Below are positions 52,570 through 63,939 of a stretch of 64,000 nucleotides of DNA, piece after piece. The notes beneath the pieces were generated by a model. That model had not been told where the DNA came from. It searched no databases and saw nothing but the letters and a program-made list of their open reading frames with translations. The number at the start of each line of letters is the position of its first letter. The stretch's first letter is position 1. The position numbers and the translations under genes are program-made. Source of the DNA: Cryobacterium arcticum (GTDB lineage Bacteria > Actinomycetota > Actinomycetes > Actinomycetales > Microbacteriaceae); assembly GCF_001679725.1 (NCBI RefSeq), contig NZ_CP016282.1, positions 2,480,001-2,544,000 on the forward strand, given 5' to 3'.

Positions 52570-53699
52570 GCGGTCACCTCGGTTTCCGCCGCAGCATCCA
52601 GCCGCATCAGCCAACCGTGGCGGTCGGGCAGGCGGCCGTACTGGATGTCGGTCAGCTCCTGGCGCAGCGCCATGGTGATCTCCCCGGCCGGAGCATCGGC
52701 CGACCCGATCTCGAAGCCCACGCCCTTGAGCTGGGCGATAGGCGTGACCACGGCTGCCGTACCGCAGGCGAACACCTCGGTGATCCGCCCGGATGCGACA
52801 CCGTCGCGCCACTCGTCCACGGTCACGTCCCGCTCCTCAACGGTCATGCCGCGGTCCCGGGCGAGCTGGATGATGCTGTCGCGGGTGACGCCCTCGAGGA
52901 TCGTGCCGGTCAGGCGCGGGGTGACCAGGGTGTCGGTGCCGTGCACGAAGAACACGTTCATGCCGCCGAGTTCGTCGATGTGGGTGCCGGTCTCGCCGTC
53001 GAGGAAGAGCACCTGGGCGCAGCCGTTGTCGTAGGCCTCACGCTGGGGCAGCAGCGAGGCGGCGTAGTTGCCGCCGCACTTGGCGGCGCCGGTGCCGCCG
53101 CGGCCGGCGCGGGAGTACTCGGTGGAGAGCCAGATACTCACCGGGGCGACACCGTCGGTGAAGTAGGCCCCGGCCGGGCTGGCGATGACGTAGTAGCCCA
53201 CCTTGTGCGCGGCGCGCACCCCGAGGAAGCTCTCGTTCGCGATCATGAACGGACGCAGGTAGAGGCTGGTCTCCGGCGCATTGGGCACCCAGGCACCGTC
53301 CACGGCGATCATCTGCTTGATCGACTCGATGAAGTCGGCGACGGGCAGCTCGGGCAGCGCGAGCCGGCGGGCGGAGCTCTGCAGGCGTTCGGCGTTCTTC
53401 TCCGGCCGGAAGGTCCAGATGGAGCCGTCGGCGTGGCGGTAGGCCTTCATGCCCTCGAAGATCTCCTGGCCGTAGTGCAGCACGGAGGAGGCCGGGTCGA
53501 GCAGCAGCGGGCCGTACGGGGTGACCCGAGCGTTCTGCCAGCCGGCCTCGACCGTCCAGTCGATCGTGACCATGTGGTCGGTGAAGTGCTTACCGAAACC
53601 CGGGTCGGAGAGGATCGTCTCGCGCTCCGCGCTGGATCGGGCCGTCTCAGACGGGGTCAGTTCGAATTCGAGGGGGAAGGTGGTGCTCTGCTGGCTCAT
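52566..53699 (-). CDS. ilvE: Branched-chain amino acid aminotransferase
   Basis: A 377-residue fold-type IV PLP enzyme (BCAT type 2, long form). 'LHYGQEIFEGMKAYRHADGSIWTFRP', 'LYLRPFMIANESFLGV', PLP Lys in 'GTGAAKCGGNYAASL', 'LDGETGTHIDELGGMN' and 'TGTILEGVTRDSI'. It interconverts 2-keto acids with Leu, Ile, Val using glutamate. In a minus-strand set leuB-ilvE-FAH, 15 bp after leuB. Usual length. Confidence 0.97.
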   Translation of the reverse strand: MSQQSTTFPLEFELTPSETARSSAERETILSDPGFGKHFTDHMVTIDWTVEAGWQNARVTPYGPLLLDPASSVLHYGQEIFEGMKAYRHADGSIWTFRPEKNAERLQSSARRLALPELPVADFIESIKQMIAVDGAWVPNAPETSLYLRPFMIANESFLGVRAAHKVGYYVIASPAGAYFTDGVAPVSIWLSTEYSRAGRGGTGAAKCGGNYAASLLPQREAYDNGCAQVLFLDGETGTHIDELGGMNVFFVHGTDTLVTPRLTGTILEGVTRDSIIQLARDRGMTVEERDVTVDEWRDGVASGRITEVFACGTAAVVTPIAQLKGVGFEIGSADAPAGEITMALRQELTDIQYGRLPDRHGWLMRLDAAAETEVTA

Positions 53700-53714
53700 G
53701 GGAGTCCCTTTGGT

Positions 53715-54785
53715 CTAGGCGGGAGTGTCGGTCAGGCGGGTGACGATCGCATCGCCGACGGCACTGGTCGCACGCGCTGCGTCGGTGCTGCTGCGGGCCA
53801 CGATGTCGGCCGTGACGGCCGCGCTCACCCGAGCCGCCGCATCCTGGAGCCCGAGGTGGTTGAGCAGGAGCGCGACCGAGAGGATCGCCGCCGTGGGATC
53901 GGCCAACTGCCGGCCCGCGATGTCGGGTGCCGAGCCGTGTACCGGCTCGAACATGCTGGGGAAACGGCCGTCCGGGTTGATATTTCCGGATGCCGCCAGG
54001 CCGATGCCGCCGCTGATTGCCGCTGCCAGGTCAGTGAGAATATCGCCGAAGAGGTTGTCCGTGACGATGACATCAAATCTACCCGGATTTGTGACGAGGA
54101 AAATCGTCGCCGCATCGACGTGCAGGTAATCGACGGCCACGTCGGGGTATTCGGCGCCAACCTCGGCGACAATGCGCTGCCAGAGGCTGCCGGAGAAGAC
54201 CAGCACGTTGGTCTTGTGCACCAGAGTGAGGCGCTTGCGCGGCCGGTTCCTGGCCACCTCGAACGCGTAACGCACGACCCGCTCGACGCCGAAGGCAGTG
54301 TTGACGGACACCTCATTGGCGACCTCGTTCGGGGTGCCCTGGCGGATGGCGCCGCCGTTGCCCACGTACGGCCCCTCGGTGCCCTCGCGCACAACGACGA
54401 AGTCCACCTCGCCGGGGTCGCCCAGCGGGCTCGGCACACCGGGGAAGAGCACGCTCGGGCGCAGGTTGACGTAGTGGTCGAGCGAGAAGCGCAGCTTGAG
54501 CAGGAGCCCGCGCTCGATGTTGGCATTCTTGAGCCGGGGATCGCCGGGCACTCCCCCGACGGCGCCGAGCAGGATGGCATCGTGCGCGCTGATCGCGGCC
54601 AGGTCCTCGTCGGTCAGCACGTCACCGGTCTCGAGGAAGCGGGTGGCGCCGAGCGAGAAGTGGGTGAGATCGAAGTCGACCGGTTCGGCCTGGGTCACGG
54701 CCTCGAGCACCTTGAGAGCCTCGGCGACGACCTCGGGGCCGATGCCGTCTCCGGCGATGACTGCGAGCTTGACTGAGCGGGACAT
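53715..54785 (-). CDS. leuB: 3-isopropylmalate dehydrogenase
   Basis: A 356-residue protein from ATG 54785. '[19 protein letters not shown]', '[12 protein letters not shown]', '[10 protein letters not shown]', '[14 protein letters not shown]' and '[20 protein letters not shown]' (across 240-262), with '[14 protein letters not shown]' for NAD and metal. It oxidises and decarboxylates 3-isopropylmalate to 2-oxoisocaproate for leucine. Actinobacterial-type short leuB. Followed by ilvE. Confidence 0.97.
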   Translation of the reverse strand: MSRSVKLAVIAGDGIGPEVVAEALKVLEAVTQAEPVDFDLTHFSLGATRFLETGDVLTDEDLAAISAHDAILLGAVGGVPGDPRLKNANIERGLLLKLRFSLDHYVNLRPSVLFPGVPSPLGDPGEVDFVVVREGTEGPYVGNGGAIRQGTPNEVANEVSVNTAFGVERVVRYAFEVARNRPRKRLTLVHKTNVLVFSGSLWQRIVAEVGAEYPDVAVDYLHVDAATIFLVTNPGRFDVIVTDNLFGDILTDLAAAISGGIGLAASGNINPDGRFPSMFEPVHGSAPDIAGRQLADPTAAILSVALLLNHLGLQDAAARVSAAVTADIVARSSTDAARATSAVGDAIVTRLTDTPA

Positions 54786-54957
54786 GCGGCTCCGATTACG
54801 GTGAGGCAGCCGGTGGGCTGGCGATAGTGACACGAATTTGACGTAGAGATACCCTGCAAATCAACCCTACTGCCCGCTTTCGGGTGTCTATGCTGGAGGA
54901 CCCTGACCGTGCGCGTCGCCGACGCGCATGTGCCATCACCGAAGAAAGCAGTTCACC

Positions 54958-55209
54958 ATGAGTATCGGATTGGGAATCTTCCTGTTCGTCGTCGGCGCCA
55001 TCCTGGTGTGGGCCCTCAACATCCAGGTTGACTGGGTCGACCTCGACCTCGTCGGTTACATCCTGATGGGCGCGGGCGCGCTCATCTTCGTGCTCGGCCT
55101 GGTGTTGCTCACCCGCCGACGCAGCAGCATCAGCACCACCCGCAGCGCCGTCGACCCGGTCAGCGGCGAACGCACCGTGCAGCAGGAACGGTCGATCGAC
55201 GACGTCTGA
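54958..55209 (+). CDS. Small two-helix membrane protein (DUF6458-like)
   Basis: An 83-residue protein at ATG 54958 with gaag upstream. Two membrane helices (about 4-20 and 30-50), then Arg-rich RRRSS and an acidic, polar tail. This pattern is common as a conserved actinobacterial membrane protein (DUF6458). Function unknown. Divergent from leuB by 172 bp, terminated by a strong hairpin. Confidence 0.8.
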   Translation: MSIGLGIFLFVVGAILVWALNIQVDWVDLDLVGYILMGAGALIFVLGLVLLTRRRSSISTTRSAVDPVSGERTVQQERSIDDV

Positions 55210-55230
55210 CCTGTTTCGTTACAGCACATG

Positions 55231-55263
55231 AAAAAGCCCCGGATGCGCATCCGGGGCTTTTTT
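55231..55263. terminator. Bidirectional terminator between DUF6458-like and serA genes
   Basis: aaaaagccccggat (55231-55244) pairs with atccggggctttttt (55249-55263), giving a stem with gcgc loop and T-runs in both directions. Best terminator in the window. Confidence 0.95.
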
Positions 55264-55297
55264 CGTTCGTGCTGCGCCTGGTGAGGCGACGGACTGG

Positions 55298-56890
55298 TTA
55301 CTCGGTGATGTCGATCGCGACCATGACGTCAGCCGCGATCGCCTCGCGGAGCGACGCGATCAGCGCGGCGGGAACGGGCGAGTCGACCGTCAGGACGCTG
55401 AGCGCCTCGCCGCCGGCCTCGTGCCGGGCGATCTGCATGCCCGCGATGTTGATCTCGGCCTCGCCGAACTCGCGGCCGTACACGGCGACGATTCCGGGGC
55501 GGTCGGTGTAGAGCATGACGATGAGGTGCTCGGCGAACGGCACCTCGACGTCGTAGCCGTTGACCTCGACGATCTTCTCGATCTGCTTGGTGCCCACCAG
55601 GGTGCCGGAGACCGAGACCTGCGAGCCGTCGGCGAGGGCGCCGCGCAGCGTGATGAGGTTGCGGTACTCGGGCGACTCGGCGTCGGTGATGAGGCGCACG
55701 CTCACTCCGCGCTGCTCGGCGAGCAGCGGCGCGTTGACGTAGGAGACCGTCTCGCTGACCACGTTGGTGAAGATGCCCTTGAGTGCGGCGAGCTTGAGCA
55801 CCGAGACGTCGAATTCGACGATCTCGCCGCGCACCTCGATGTCGACGCTGGTGAGCGGGCTGTGGGCGGCAAGGCCTGAGAAGACCTGGCCGAGCTTCTC
55901 GACCAGCGGGATACCGGGACGCACGGTGGGGTCGATGACGCCGCCGGCGACGTTGACGGCGTCGGGAACCAGTTCGCCGGACAGCGCGAGACGCACCGAC
56001 TTGGCGACGGAGACACCGGCCTTCTCCTGGGCCTCGTCGGTGGACGCGCCCAGGTGCGGGGTGCTGATCAGGTTGTCGAGTCCGAGCAGCGGCGAGCCGG
56101 TCGGCGGCTCGTTGACGAAGACGTCCAGGCCGGCTCCGGCGATGGTGCCGTCGACGAGCGCCGTGTACAGGTCGGCTTCGTCGATGAGTCCACCGCGGGC
56201 GACGTTGACGACGTAGGCGGTGGGCTTCATGAGCTTCAGCTGCGGGGCGCTGATCATGCCCGTGGTCTCCGGCGTCTTGGGCATGTGGATGGTGACGAAG
56301 TCGGACTGCTCGAGCAGTTCGTCCAGTGTCACCGGGTGCACGCCGAGCTGCTGGGCGCGAGCCGAGGTGATGTACGGGTCGAAGGCGATGATGTTCACCC
56401 CGAAGGCCTGCAGGCGAGCCGCGACGAGCGCGCCGATGCGGCCCAGGCCGATGATGCCGACGGTCTTCTCGTAGAGCTCGATGCCGGTGTACTTGGAGCG
56501 CTTCCACTGACCCTGGGCGAGGGCGCCGTGAGCCGGCGGGATGTGGCGGGCCAGGCTGAGGATGTGGCCGACGGTCAGTTCGGCGGCCGAGATGATGTTG
56601 GAGGTGGGCGCGTTGACCACCATGACGCCGGCCGCGGTGGCGGCCTTGATGTCGACGTTATCGAGTCCGACGCCGGCGCGGGCGATGACCTGCAGGTGCG
56701 GGGCCGCGGCGAGGGCCTCGGCGTCGACCTTGGTGGCGGAGCGCACCAGGATGGCGTTGGCGGAGGCCAGCGCGGAGAGCAGGGCGGCACGGTCGGTGCC
56801 GTCGACGTTGACAACGTCGAAGTCGGGCCCGAGGGCATCGACGGTGGCGGGCGAGAGTTCTTCGGCGATAAGTACAACGGGCTTCGACAC
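55298..56890 (-). CDS. serA: D-3-phosphoglycerate dehydrogenase
   Basis: A 530-residue protein with GTG start and RBS aagga. NAD motif 'GLGRIG' near 150, 'ARAGVGLDNVDI', 'NVARGGLIDEADL', catalytic 'PHLGAST', an intervening (ASB) domain, and C-terminal ACT domain around 455-530 ('RPGIVAVYGREFGEAEINIAGMQ'). Long, serine-regulated form as in mycobacteria. It oxidises 3-phosphoglycerate to 3-phosphohydroxypyruvate, start of serine and so cysteine synthesis. Confidence 0.97.
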   Translation of the reverse strand: MSKPVVLIAEELSPATVDALGPDFDVVNVDGTDRAALLSALASANAILVRSATKVDAEALAAAPHLQVIARAGVGLDNVDIKAATAAGVMVVNAPTSNIISAAELTVGHILSLARHIPPAHGALAQGQWKRSKYTGIELYEKTVGIIGLGRIGALVAARLQAFGVNIIAFDPYITSARAQQLGVHPVTLDELLEQSDFVTIHMPKTPETTGMISAPQLKLMKPTAYVVNVARGGLIDEADLYTALVDGTIAGAGLDVFVNEPPTGSPLLGLDNLISTPHLGASTDEAQEKAGVSVAKSVRLALSGELVPDAVNVAGGVIDPTVRPGIPLVEKLGQVFSGLAAHSPLTSVDIEVRGEIVEFDVSVLKLAALKGIFTNVVSETVSYVNAPLLAEQRGVSVRLITDAESPEYRNLITLRGALADGSQVSVSGTLVGTKQIEKIVEVNGYDVEVPFAEHLIVMLYTDRPGIVAVYGREFGEAEINIAGMQIARHEAGGEALSVLTVDSPVPAALIASLREAIAADVMVAIDITE

Positions 56891-56987
56891 GAAAACAGAT
56901 CCTTAGAAAGCGTCAGGCGAGGGAAGCTCGCGCCACGATCTTGGGGCGCCAGATACCACAACACTTTACTGGCTGCAGAATAGAGCG

Positions 56988-57389
56988 ATGAGCGCCGAGT
57001 CCGTGACCAACGTCCTAACCGTGCTGAGGGTCATCCTGGCGGTGGTCTTCGTCGTGGCGGGGATCAGCCATTTCGCGCCCTCGGTGCAACGCACGATGAC
57101 CGCGATGATCCCGCCACGACTGCGCTGGCGGGGCCTGTGGTCTCCGCGCAACCTCGTGCTGATCACCGGTGTCTGCGAGATTCTCGGCGGTGTCGGACTT
57201 CTTCTGGATGCCACCCGTGTTACGTCAGGTGTCGCCCTGGCCGTGTTCCTCGTCGCGGTTTTTCCCGCGAACGCGTACGCGGCCCGGCACAAGGAGCGCT
57301 TCGGTGCCGTCGCGATTCCGTTCGTGCCGCGGCTGCTCGGCCAGCTGGTGCTCATCGGGCTGGTGCTCGCCGTGAGCCTTGCCGGCTGA
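56988..57389 (+). CDS. DoxX-like small membrane protein
   Basis: A 133-residue protein with about four helices: 'LTVLRVILAVVFVVAGISHFAP', 'LVLITGVCEILGGVGLLL', 'SGVALAVFLVAVFPANAYAA', 'LLGQLVLIGLVLAVS'. The G-x-x-HF and E-ilGG-g-ll pattern is typical for DoxX family. Function not known; such proteins are linked to redox or sulfur homeostasis in some bacteria. Divergent from serA by 97 bp. Confidence 0.85.
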   Translation: MSAESVTNVLTVLRVILAVVFVVAGISHFAPSVQRTMTAMIPPRLRWRGLWSPRNLVLITGVCEILGGVGLLLDATRVTSGVALAVFLVAVFPANAYAARHKERFGAVAIPFVPRLLGQLVLIGLVLAVSLAG

Positions 57390-57409
57390 CGGCGCCGCTC
57401 TGCGGAGTG

Positions 57410-57775
57410 TCAGACGATCAGGCTGCCGAGTCCGAACACGAAGATGTCGAGGGAGAGTGCCGAGACCAGGCAGAGCCCGGCCAGCAGCATGAGGGCCTGG
57501 GGGCCGGCCTCGCGGCGACGTCCGAGCCAGAAGGCGATGCCGAACACCACGACCGGCGCGAGCACGCCCGTGAGCAGCAGGCCCCAGCCGAAACCGCTCA
57601 GGCTGGTGTCGAGCAGCTGAGCGGCGTTGTTGAGGCCGAGCAGGTTGCCGAGCCCCGACCACGCGCTGTAGGCGTAGAAGAGTCCGAACACGATGGCGAT
57701 CGTGGCCGAGAGCCAGGCCGGCGTGCGGCGCACCCGGGTGCTGGATGTGCTGTCGAGTGTCTTGTCGGTGCTCAT
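57410..57775 (-). CDS. Small membrane protein of unknown function
   Basis: A 121-residue protein from ATG 57775, sharing a base with the stop of the next gene (TGATG). A basic/Ser-Thr-rich N-terminus is followed by three predicted membrane helices ('ATIAIVFGLFYAYSAWSGLGNL', 'GLLLTGVLAPVVVFGIAFWLG', 'ALMLLAGLCLVSALSLDIFVF'). Not recognised. Coupled to the membrane protein encoded upstream, so they may form a complex. Confidence 0.75.
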   Translation of the reverse strand: MSTDKTLDSTSSTRVRRTPAWLSATIAIVFGLFYAYSAWSGLGNLLGLNNAAQLLDTSLSGFGWGLLLTGVLAPVVVFGIAFWLGRRREAGPQALMLLAGLCLVSALSLDIFVFGLGSLIV

Positions 57776-58302
57776 CAGAGTCCCCCGGTTCCGGCGATGA
57801 AGGGCAACGGGGCCAGCAGCACGGCGCCCAGGATGAGCCAGGTCCACCGCAGCCGCGGCTTGCCGCGCGTGAGCCAGTAGGACGAGGCGAACCACACGGC
57901 CGGCGCCGCGACGGCGAGCCAGGTGCCGAGGGAGAACATGAACTGCCCGAGCGGATCGGTCAGACCGCTGGTCAAGCGTCCGACGCCGATGAACCAGCCG
58001 ATCGTGTACAGCAGGTAGACCCCGGCGAGGATGCCCAGGCCGATCAGGGCCGGGGACGACAGGGACGCGGGCTCCGCCGGGGCGTCGACGTAGCCGCCGG
58101 GCGAGCCGGTGACTGCCCAGCCCTCGGGCAGGTCGGTGTCCACGGGGGCAGCCTCGTGGTCAGCCGGCGCATCGGTTGCCGGCGCGGGCGCATCCGTCGT
58201 CGACGCCGGAGTGCGCTCGACCGCGGCCGTGCCTCCGGAGACGAGCGTGGGATCGTCGTCGCCGGCCCAGCCGAGTGCATCGTCATCCCGAGAAGAAGTC
58301 AT
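57775..58302 (-). CDS. Membrane protein with acidic N-terminal tail, unknown function
   Basis: A 175-residue protein. An Asp/Ala/Pro/Thr-rich cytosolic tail of about 85 residues ('LPEGWAVTGSPGGYVDAPAEP') precedes three or four helices ('ALIGLGILAGVYLLYTIGWFIG', 'FMFSLGTWLAVAAPAVWF', 'WTWLILGAVLLAPLPFIAG'). Not recognised beyond a conserved actinobacterial membrane protein. Forms a pair with the next gene by TGATG overlap. Confidence 0.75.
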   Translation of the reverse strand: MTSSRDDDALGWAGDDDPTLVSGGTAAVERTPASTTDAPAPATDAPADHEAAPVDTDLPEGWAVTGSPGGYVDAPAEPASLSSPALIGLGILAGVYLLYTIGWFIGVGRLTSGLTDPLGQFMFSLGTWLAVAAPAVWFASSYWLTRGKPRLRWTWLILGAVLLAPLPFIAGTGGL

Positions 58303-58380
58303 GTGTCCAGCCTATAGAGCCGGACCGGCGGGCCGACGCCGAAACTGCACTCACCTGCGGCCCGTAATATCTCCGGCTCC

Positions 58381-59436
58381 TCAGCGGCTGATCAGCACCT
58401 TGAGCGCATGCGTCTCGGCGGCCCGGGAGAAGGTGTCGTAGGCATCCAGTACCTGGTCGAATCCGAACCGGTGGGTGGCGAGGCGCTCTGCGGGGATCTT
58501 GTGCTGGGCTACGAGCTTGAGCAGCATCGGCGTGGTGTTGGTGTTCACGAGCCCCATGCTGATGCTGATGTTCTGGATCCACAGGTTCTCCACGTGCAAC
58601 GGCACGGGCTTGCCGTGCACACCCACGTTGGCCAGGTGGCCGCCGGGCCGCACGATCTCGGTCGCCATGGTGAAGGTGTCTGGCACCCCGACGGCCTCGA
58701 TGGCCACATCGACGCCCGCTCCATCGGTGACGGCGAGCACGTCGTCACGCCACTCCGGCCGGCCGGAACGCACGGTGTGGGTGGCGCCGAAGTGCCGGGC
58801 CTGCTCGAGCCGGTTCTCGTCCAGGTCGATGGCCACGATGGCTCCGGCACCGTACAGCCCGGCCGTGGCGATCGCGGCCAGGCCGACCGGGCCGGCGCCG
58901 ATCACGGCGACGACGTCGCCCGGGGCCACCTGGCCGTACTGCACGCCCATCTCGAACCCGGTGGGGAGGATGTCGGAGAGCATCACGGCCTCGGCGTCGG
59001 TCACCGAATCCGGCAGCGCATAGAGCGAGTTGTCGGCGTAGGGCACCCGCACGAACTCCGCCTGGGTGCCGTCGATGAGGTGGCCGAACACCCAGCCCAT
59101 GCCCGATCGGCCCTCGTCGCCCAGGCAGTGCGAGTACAGGCCGATCTTGCAGTTGGCACAATGACCGCACGACTTGATGCAGGAGATCAGCACCCGCTGG
59201 CCCACCGAGATTGACTCCACCGAGTCACCGGTCTCGACGACCGTTCCCACGCCCTCGTGGCCCAGGATGCGCCCCGCCTCGACCGCGGGCACGTCGCCCT
59301 TGAGGATGTGTAGGTCGGTGCCGCAGATGGTGGTGGTGTCGATGCGCACGATCGCGTCGGTGGGCCGCAGGATGCGCGGGTCGGGCCGGTCGGTCCAGGT
59401 CTTCTGACCGGGGCCGTCGTAGACGAGTGCTTTCAC
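58381..59436 (-). CDS. Zinc-dependent alcohol dehydrogenase
   Basis: A 351-residue MDR protein from GTG 59436 with RBS aaagga. Catalytic zinc: Cys38 in 'TTICGTDLH', His60-Glu61 in 'GHEGVG'. Structural zinc Cys90, Cys93, Cys96 and Cys104 in 'CGHCANCKIGLYSHC'. Rossmann 'VIGAGPVGLAAI'. It oxidises an alcohol with NAD. Close to the formaldehyde/threonine-type ADHs with 'GDVPAVEAGRILGHEGVG'. Substrate not assigned. Single gene unit. Confidence 0.93.
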   Translation of the reverse strand: MKALVYDGPGQKTWTDRPDPRILRPTDAIVRIDTTTICGTDLHILKGDVPAVEAGRILGHEGVGTVVETGDSVESISVGQRVLISCIKSCGHCANCKIGLYSHCLGDEGRSGMGWVFGHLIDGTQAEFVRVPYADNSLYALPDSVTDAEAVMLSDILPTGFEMGVQYGQVAPGDVVAVIGAGPVGLAAIATAGLYGAGAIVAIDLDENRLEQARHFGATHTVRSGRPEWRDDVLAVTDGAGVDVAIEAVGVPDTFTMATEIVRPGGHLANVGVHGKPVPLHVENLWIQNISISMGLVNTNTTPMLLKLVAQHKIPAERLATHRFGFDQVLDAYDTFSRAAETHALKVLISR

Positions 59437-59636
59437 GATGACGCTCCTTTGCGTTGAGGTGCTTCGGACTCGGCCCACGATGGCGATCATGGTAGCCAGA
59501 TGGGGCGGGTACGGAAACCTCCGTGCGGCACGCACCTGCCGGTGACATGGCCGCACAGCCACACCGCCACACAGCCACACAGCCACGCCGCCACACCCGT
59601 GTGCAGCGCCGGTCTGGCGCACGGCCCGATGCGCGT
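59437..59636. repeat. 200-bp gap with 8-bp-period cacagccac repeats
   Basis: cacagccac occurs at 59554-59562, 59570-59578 and 59578-59586, with related ccgccacac units between them, covering 59551-59596. The rest of the gap is the ADH promoter region. No gene seen. Confidence 0.6.
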
Positions 59637-60347
59637 TTAGCTGCAGCGCCGGCGTACGACCAGGGACACGGCGATGACCCAGCCGAGCACCCCGACCAGG
59701 CTGACCCGCTCGGCGAGGCCGATCACCCCGGGCGCCCAGACCGCCGCGATACCCAACGCCAGCAGCCCGAATGCGGCCACGCCCGTGAAGACCGCAGCCG
59801 CCGGGTACGCCCCGCGCAGGTCGTCGCTCCTCCGCAACCACACGGTCAGCAGGCCGAAGGCGACCAAGGCAACCAGGAAGCCTCCGGCGGCCACGACGAG
59901 GTGCGCGGTTCCGAGAGCCGTCGTCGGCTCCAGGCTCGGCGCATCCTTGGCCGGGATGTCGGTGGGCAGGAACGCCAGGGCCGCCGAGCAGGCCCCGGCA
60001 ATGAGCATCAGGACCAGACCGGTACGCCGCACTCGTGTGCGCGGGCCGTAGTGCGCCAGTGCGGCGACGGCGCAGACCGTGACCACTCCCCTGGCCAGGA
60101 AGTTCAGGTTCATCACCCAGCCGTACGGCCCGACGGCGAGGTTGCTCTCGGCTTCGGAGACGACGCTGTAGTGCGGCGGAAGCGCCTGCAGGACGATGTC
60201 CACCAGCACGTAGAGGACGGCGCCGACCAGGGCGATCGTCGCGAGGACCCGGGTGGAGCGGGAGGCCCGCGGGGCACCGTCGGAGGCGCCGTCGGAGGCG
60301 CCGTCGGCGGATGCGTTCCGCGTCTGCAGGGCCTCAGGGTTACGCAT
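59637..60347 (-). CDS. DUF998-family membrane protein
   Basis: A 236-residue protein; ATG 60347 preferred (ggag 5 nt upstream), GTG 60353 possible. A Ser/Ala-rich N-terminal tail with a repeated ASDGASDGA is followed by six predicted helices. 'PHYSVVSEAESNLAVGPYGWVMNLNFLARGV' (residues 58-90) is typical of DUF998, with conserved Tyr/Ser/Glu. Role unknown; distantly like frag1/DRAM-type proteins. Isolated gene, 102 bp upstream of the ilvC end. Confidence 0.88.
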   Translation of the reverse strand: MRNPEALQTRNASADGASDGASDGAPRASRSTRVLATIALVGAVLYVLVDIVLQALPPHYSVVSEAESNLAVGPYGWVMNLNFLARGVVTVCAVAALAHYGPRTRVRRTGLVLMLIAGACSAALAFLPTDIPAKDAPSLEPTTALGTAHLVVAAGGFLVALVAFGLLTVWLRRSDDLRGAYPAAAVFTGVAAFGLLALGIAAVWAPGVIGLAERVSLVGVLGWVIAVSLVVRRRCS

Positions 60348-60401
60348 GCTCACTCCGGAAGCCTAACGGGCCGCGCGGGGGCGGCACCCGGGCCGGGCGC
60401 A

Positions 60402-60435
60402 CCGAAGGGGCCGGTCGAGTGACCGGCCCCTTCGG
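60402..60435 (-). terminator. Hairpin after ilvC
   Basis: Perfect 15-bp stem ccgaaggggccggtc (60402-60416) / gaccggccccttcgg (60421-60435), loop gagt, 14 bases past the ilvC stop. No T-run. Confidence 0.75.
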
Positions 60436-60448
60436 GAAGAGCTACGAG

Positions 60449-62057
<1,609 letters not shown>

Positions 62058-62059
62058 TG

Positions 62060-63901
62060 TTACTCCTCTTCCCAGGTGGGTGCGTGGTCCTTGGCGTACT
62101 GGACGAAGCTGTTGCTGACGCCCTGAGGCACCATCGGCCAGACCATGGCGTCCCGGCTGACGATGAAGTCGATCACGACCGGACGGTCGTTGGTGGCCAG
62201 CGCGAGCTTGATGGCGTCGTCGACCTGGTCGGCGCTGGTGACCCGGATGCCCAGGGCGCCGTATGCGTCGGCCATCTTCACGAAGTCGGGCACCATCGCG
62301 GTGCCGTGACCGGTGTTGAGGTCGGTGAACGAGTGCCGTCCGTCATAGAAGAGGGATTGCCACTGGCGCACCATGCCGAGGGACGAGTTGTTGATGATCG
62401 CCACCTTGATCGGAATGTTGTTGATCGTGCAGGTGGCCAGCTCCTGGTTGGTCATCTGGAAGCACCCGTCGCCGTCGATCGACCAGACCACCCGGTCAGG
62501 CTCGGCGACCTTGGCGCCCATGGCGGCGGGAACCGAGTAGCCCATGGTTCCGGCGCCGCCGGAGTTGAGCCAGGAGTTGGGGCGCTCGTACTTGATGAAC
62601 TGCGCGGCCCACATCTGGTGCTGACCGACGCCGGCGGCGTAGACACCCTCGGGGCCGGTGAGCTCGCCGATGCGCTTGATCACGTACTGCGGGGCGAGCA
62701 GGCCGTCGGCGGGCTCGCTGTAGCCCAGCGGGAACTTCTCGCGCAGACCGTTGAGGTACGTCCACCACTCGGTGATGTCGGGCGTGGTCGAGGCGATCGC
62801 GTCGCGGTAGGCCACCGTGAGGTCGGCGATCACGTCCTTGGCGTCGCCCACGATGGGCACGTCGGCGGCGCGGATCTTGCCGATCTCGGCCGGGTCCACG
62901 TCCACGTGCACGATGGTGGCGTTCGGCGCGAATTCGCTGGCCTTGCCGGTCACCCGGTCGTCGAAGCGGGCGCCCAGGGCGATGATCAGGTCGGATTCCT
63001 GCAGGGCGAGAACGGCCGCGACGGTGCCGTGCATACCGGGCATGCCCAGGTGCTGCTTGTGCGAGTCCGGGAACGCGCCACGGGCCATCAGGGTGGTGAC
63101 GACGGGCGTGCCGGTGAGTTCGGCCAGCTCGAGCAGTTCGGGCGAGGCCTTGGCGCGGATGACACCGCCGCCCACATAGAACACGGGCTTCTCGGCGCCG
63201 GCCAGGAGCGCCGCAGCGGCCTGCACCTGCTTGCCGTGCGCCTTGGTGATCGGCCGGTAGCCGGGCAGGTCGAGCTTGGGCGGCCAGATGAACGGGGCGC
63301 TCATCTGCTGGGCGTCCTTGGTGATGTCCACCAGCACCGGGCCGGGGCGGCCGGTGTTGCAGATCAGGAACGCCGACGCGAGGGCGGCGGGGATGTCCTC
63401 CGGCCGCTTCACCAGGAAGGAGTGCTTGGTGATCGGCATGGTGATGCCGACGATGTCGGCCTCCTGGAAGGCATCCGTGCCCATCAGCGTGGAGAAGACC
63501 TGGCCGGTGATGGCCAAGAGCGGCACCGAGTCCATGTAGGCGTCGGCGATGGCCGTCACGAGGTTGGTCGCGCCGGGCCCGGAGGTGGCGATGGCCACCC
63601 CGACCCGGTTGCTCGAGGACGCGTAGCCCTCGGCGGCGTGACCGGCGCCCTGTTCGTGGCGCACCAGGATGTGACGGATGTCGTCCTGGTTCATCAGCTC
63701 GTCGTAGAGCGGGATGACGGCGCCGCCCGGCAGGCCGAAGACGTCGGTGACGCCGAGCAGCTTGAGGGTGCGCAGGATCGCGCCGGAACCGGTGAGGATC
63801 TCGGGTTCGGTCGCGGCGTCCGGCGCCGTCGTGGCACCGGAAGCAGGACCGGAGGGCGTCGGAAAGGAGGGTGTCGGCACGGGCGAAGGTTCCGTGGTCA
63901 T
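62060..63901 (-). CDS. ilvB: Acetolactate synthase large subunit
   Basis: A 613-residue TPP enzyme from ATG 63901; TTG 63910 is possible. A Pro/Thr/Ala-rich N-terminal tail of about 30 residues precedes '[15 protein letters not shown]', catalytic Glu in '[16 protein letters not shown]', '[21 protein letters not shown]' and TPP motif '[20 protein letters not shown]'. It condenses pyruvate to acetolactate, or with 2-ketobutyrate to acetohydroxybutyrate. Second gene of ilvD-ilvB-ilvN-ilvC. Confidence 0.97.
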   Translation of the reverse strand: MTTEPSPVPTPSFPTPSGPASGATTAPDAATEPEILTGSGAILRTLKLLGVTDVFGLPGGAVIPLYDELMNQDDIRHILVRHEQGAGHAAEGYASSSNRVGVAIATSGPGATNLVTAIADAYMDSVPLLAITGQVFSTLMGTDAFQEADIVGITMPITKHSFLVKRPEDIPAALASAFLICNTGRPGPVLVDITKDAQQMSAPFIWPPKLDLPGYRPITKAHGKQVQAAAALLAGAEKPVFYVGGGVIRAKASPELLELAELTGTPVVTTLMARGAFPDSHKQHLGMPGMHGTVAAVLALQESDLIIALGARFDDRVTGKASEFAPNATIVHVDVDPAEIGKIRAADVPIVGDAKDVIADLTVAYRDAIASTTPDITEWWTYLNGLREKFPLGYSEPADGLLAPQYVIKRIGELTGPEGVYAAGVGQHQMWAAQFIKYERPNSWLNSGGAGTMGYSVPAAMGAKVAEPDRVVWSIDGDGCFQMTNQELATCTINNIPIKVAIINNSSLGMVRQWQSLFYDGRHSFTDLNTGHGTAMVPDFVKMADAYGALGIRVTSADQVDDAIKLALATNDRPVVIDFIVSRDAMVWPMVPQGVSNSFVQYAKDHAPTWEEE

Positions 63902-63939
63902 GAGAGGCAAATCCCTAAATCGGTGACGGATGGTGTCGA

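Noticed and set aside
52557..54776. A 739-codon plus-strand frame
   Set aside because: Shadow of ilvE and leuB, whose motifs are complete on the other strand.
63902..63939. Possible T-box or leader peptide attenuator before ilvB
   Set aside because: The gap to ilvD is only 38 bp, too short for either. Any attenuator would lie upstream of ilvD, outside the window.
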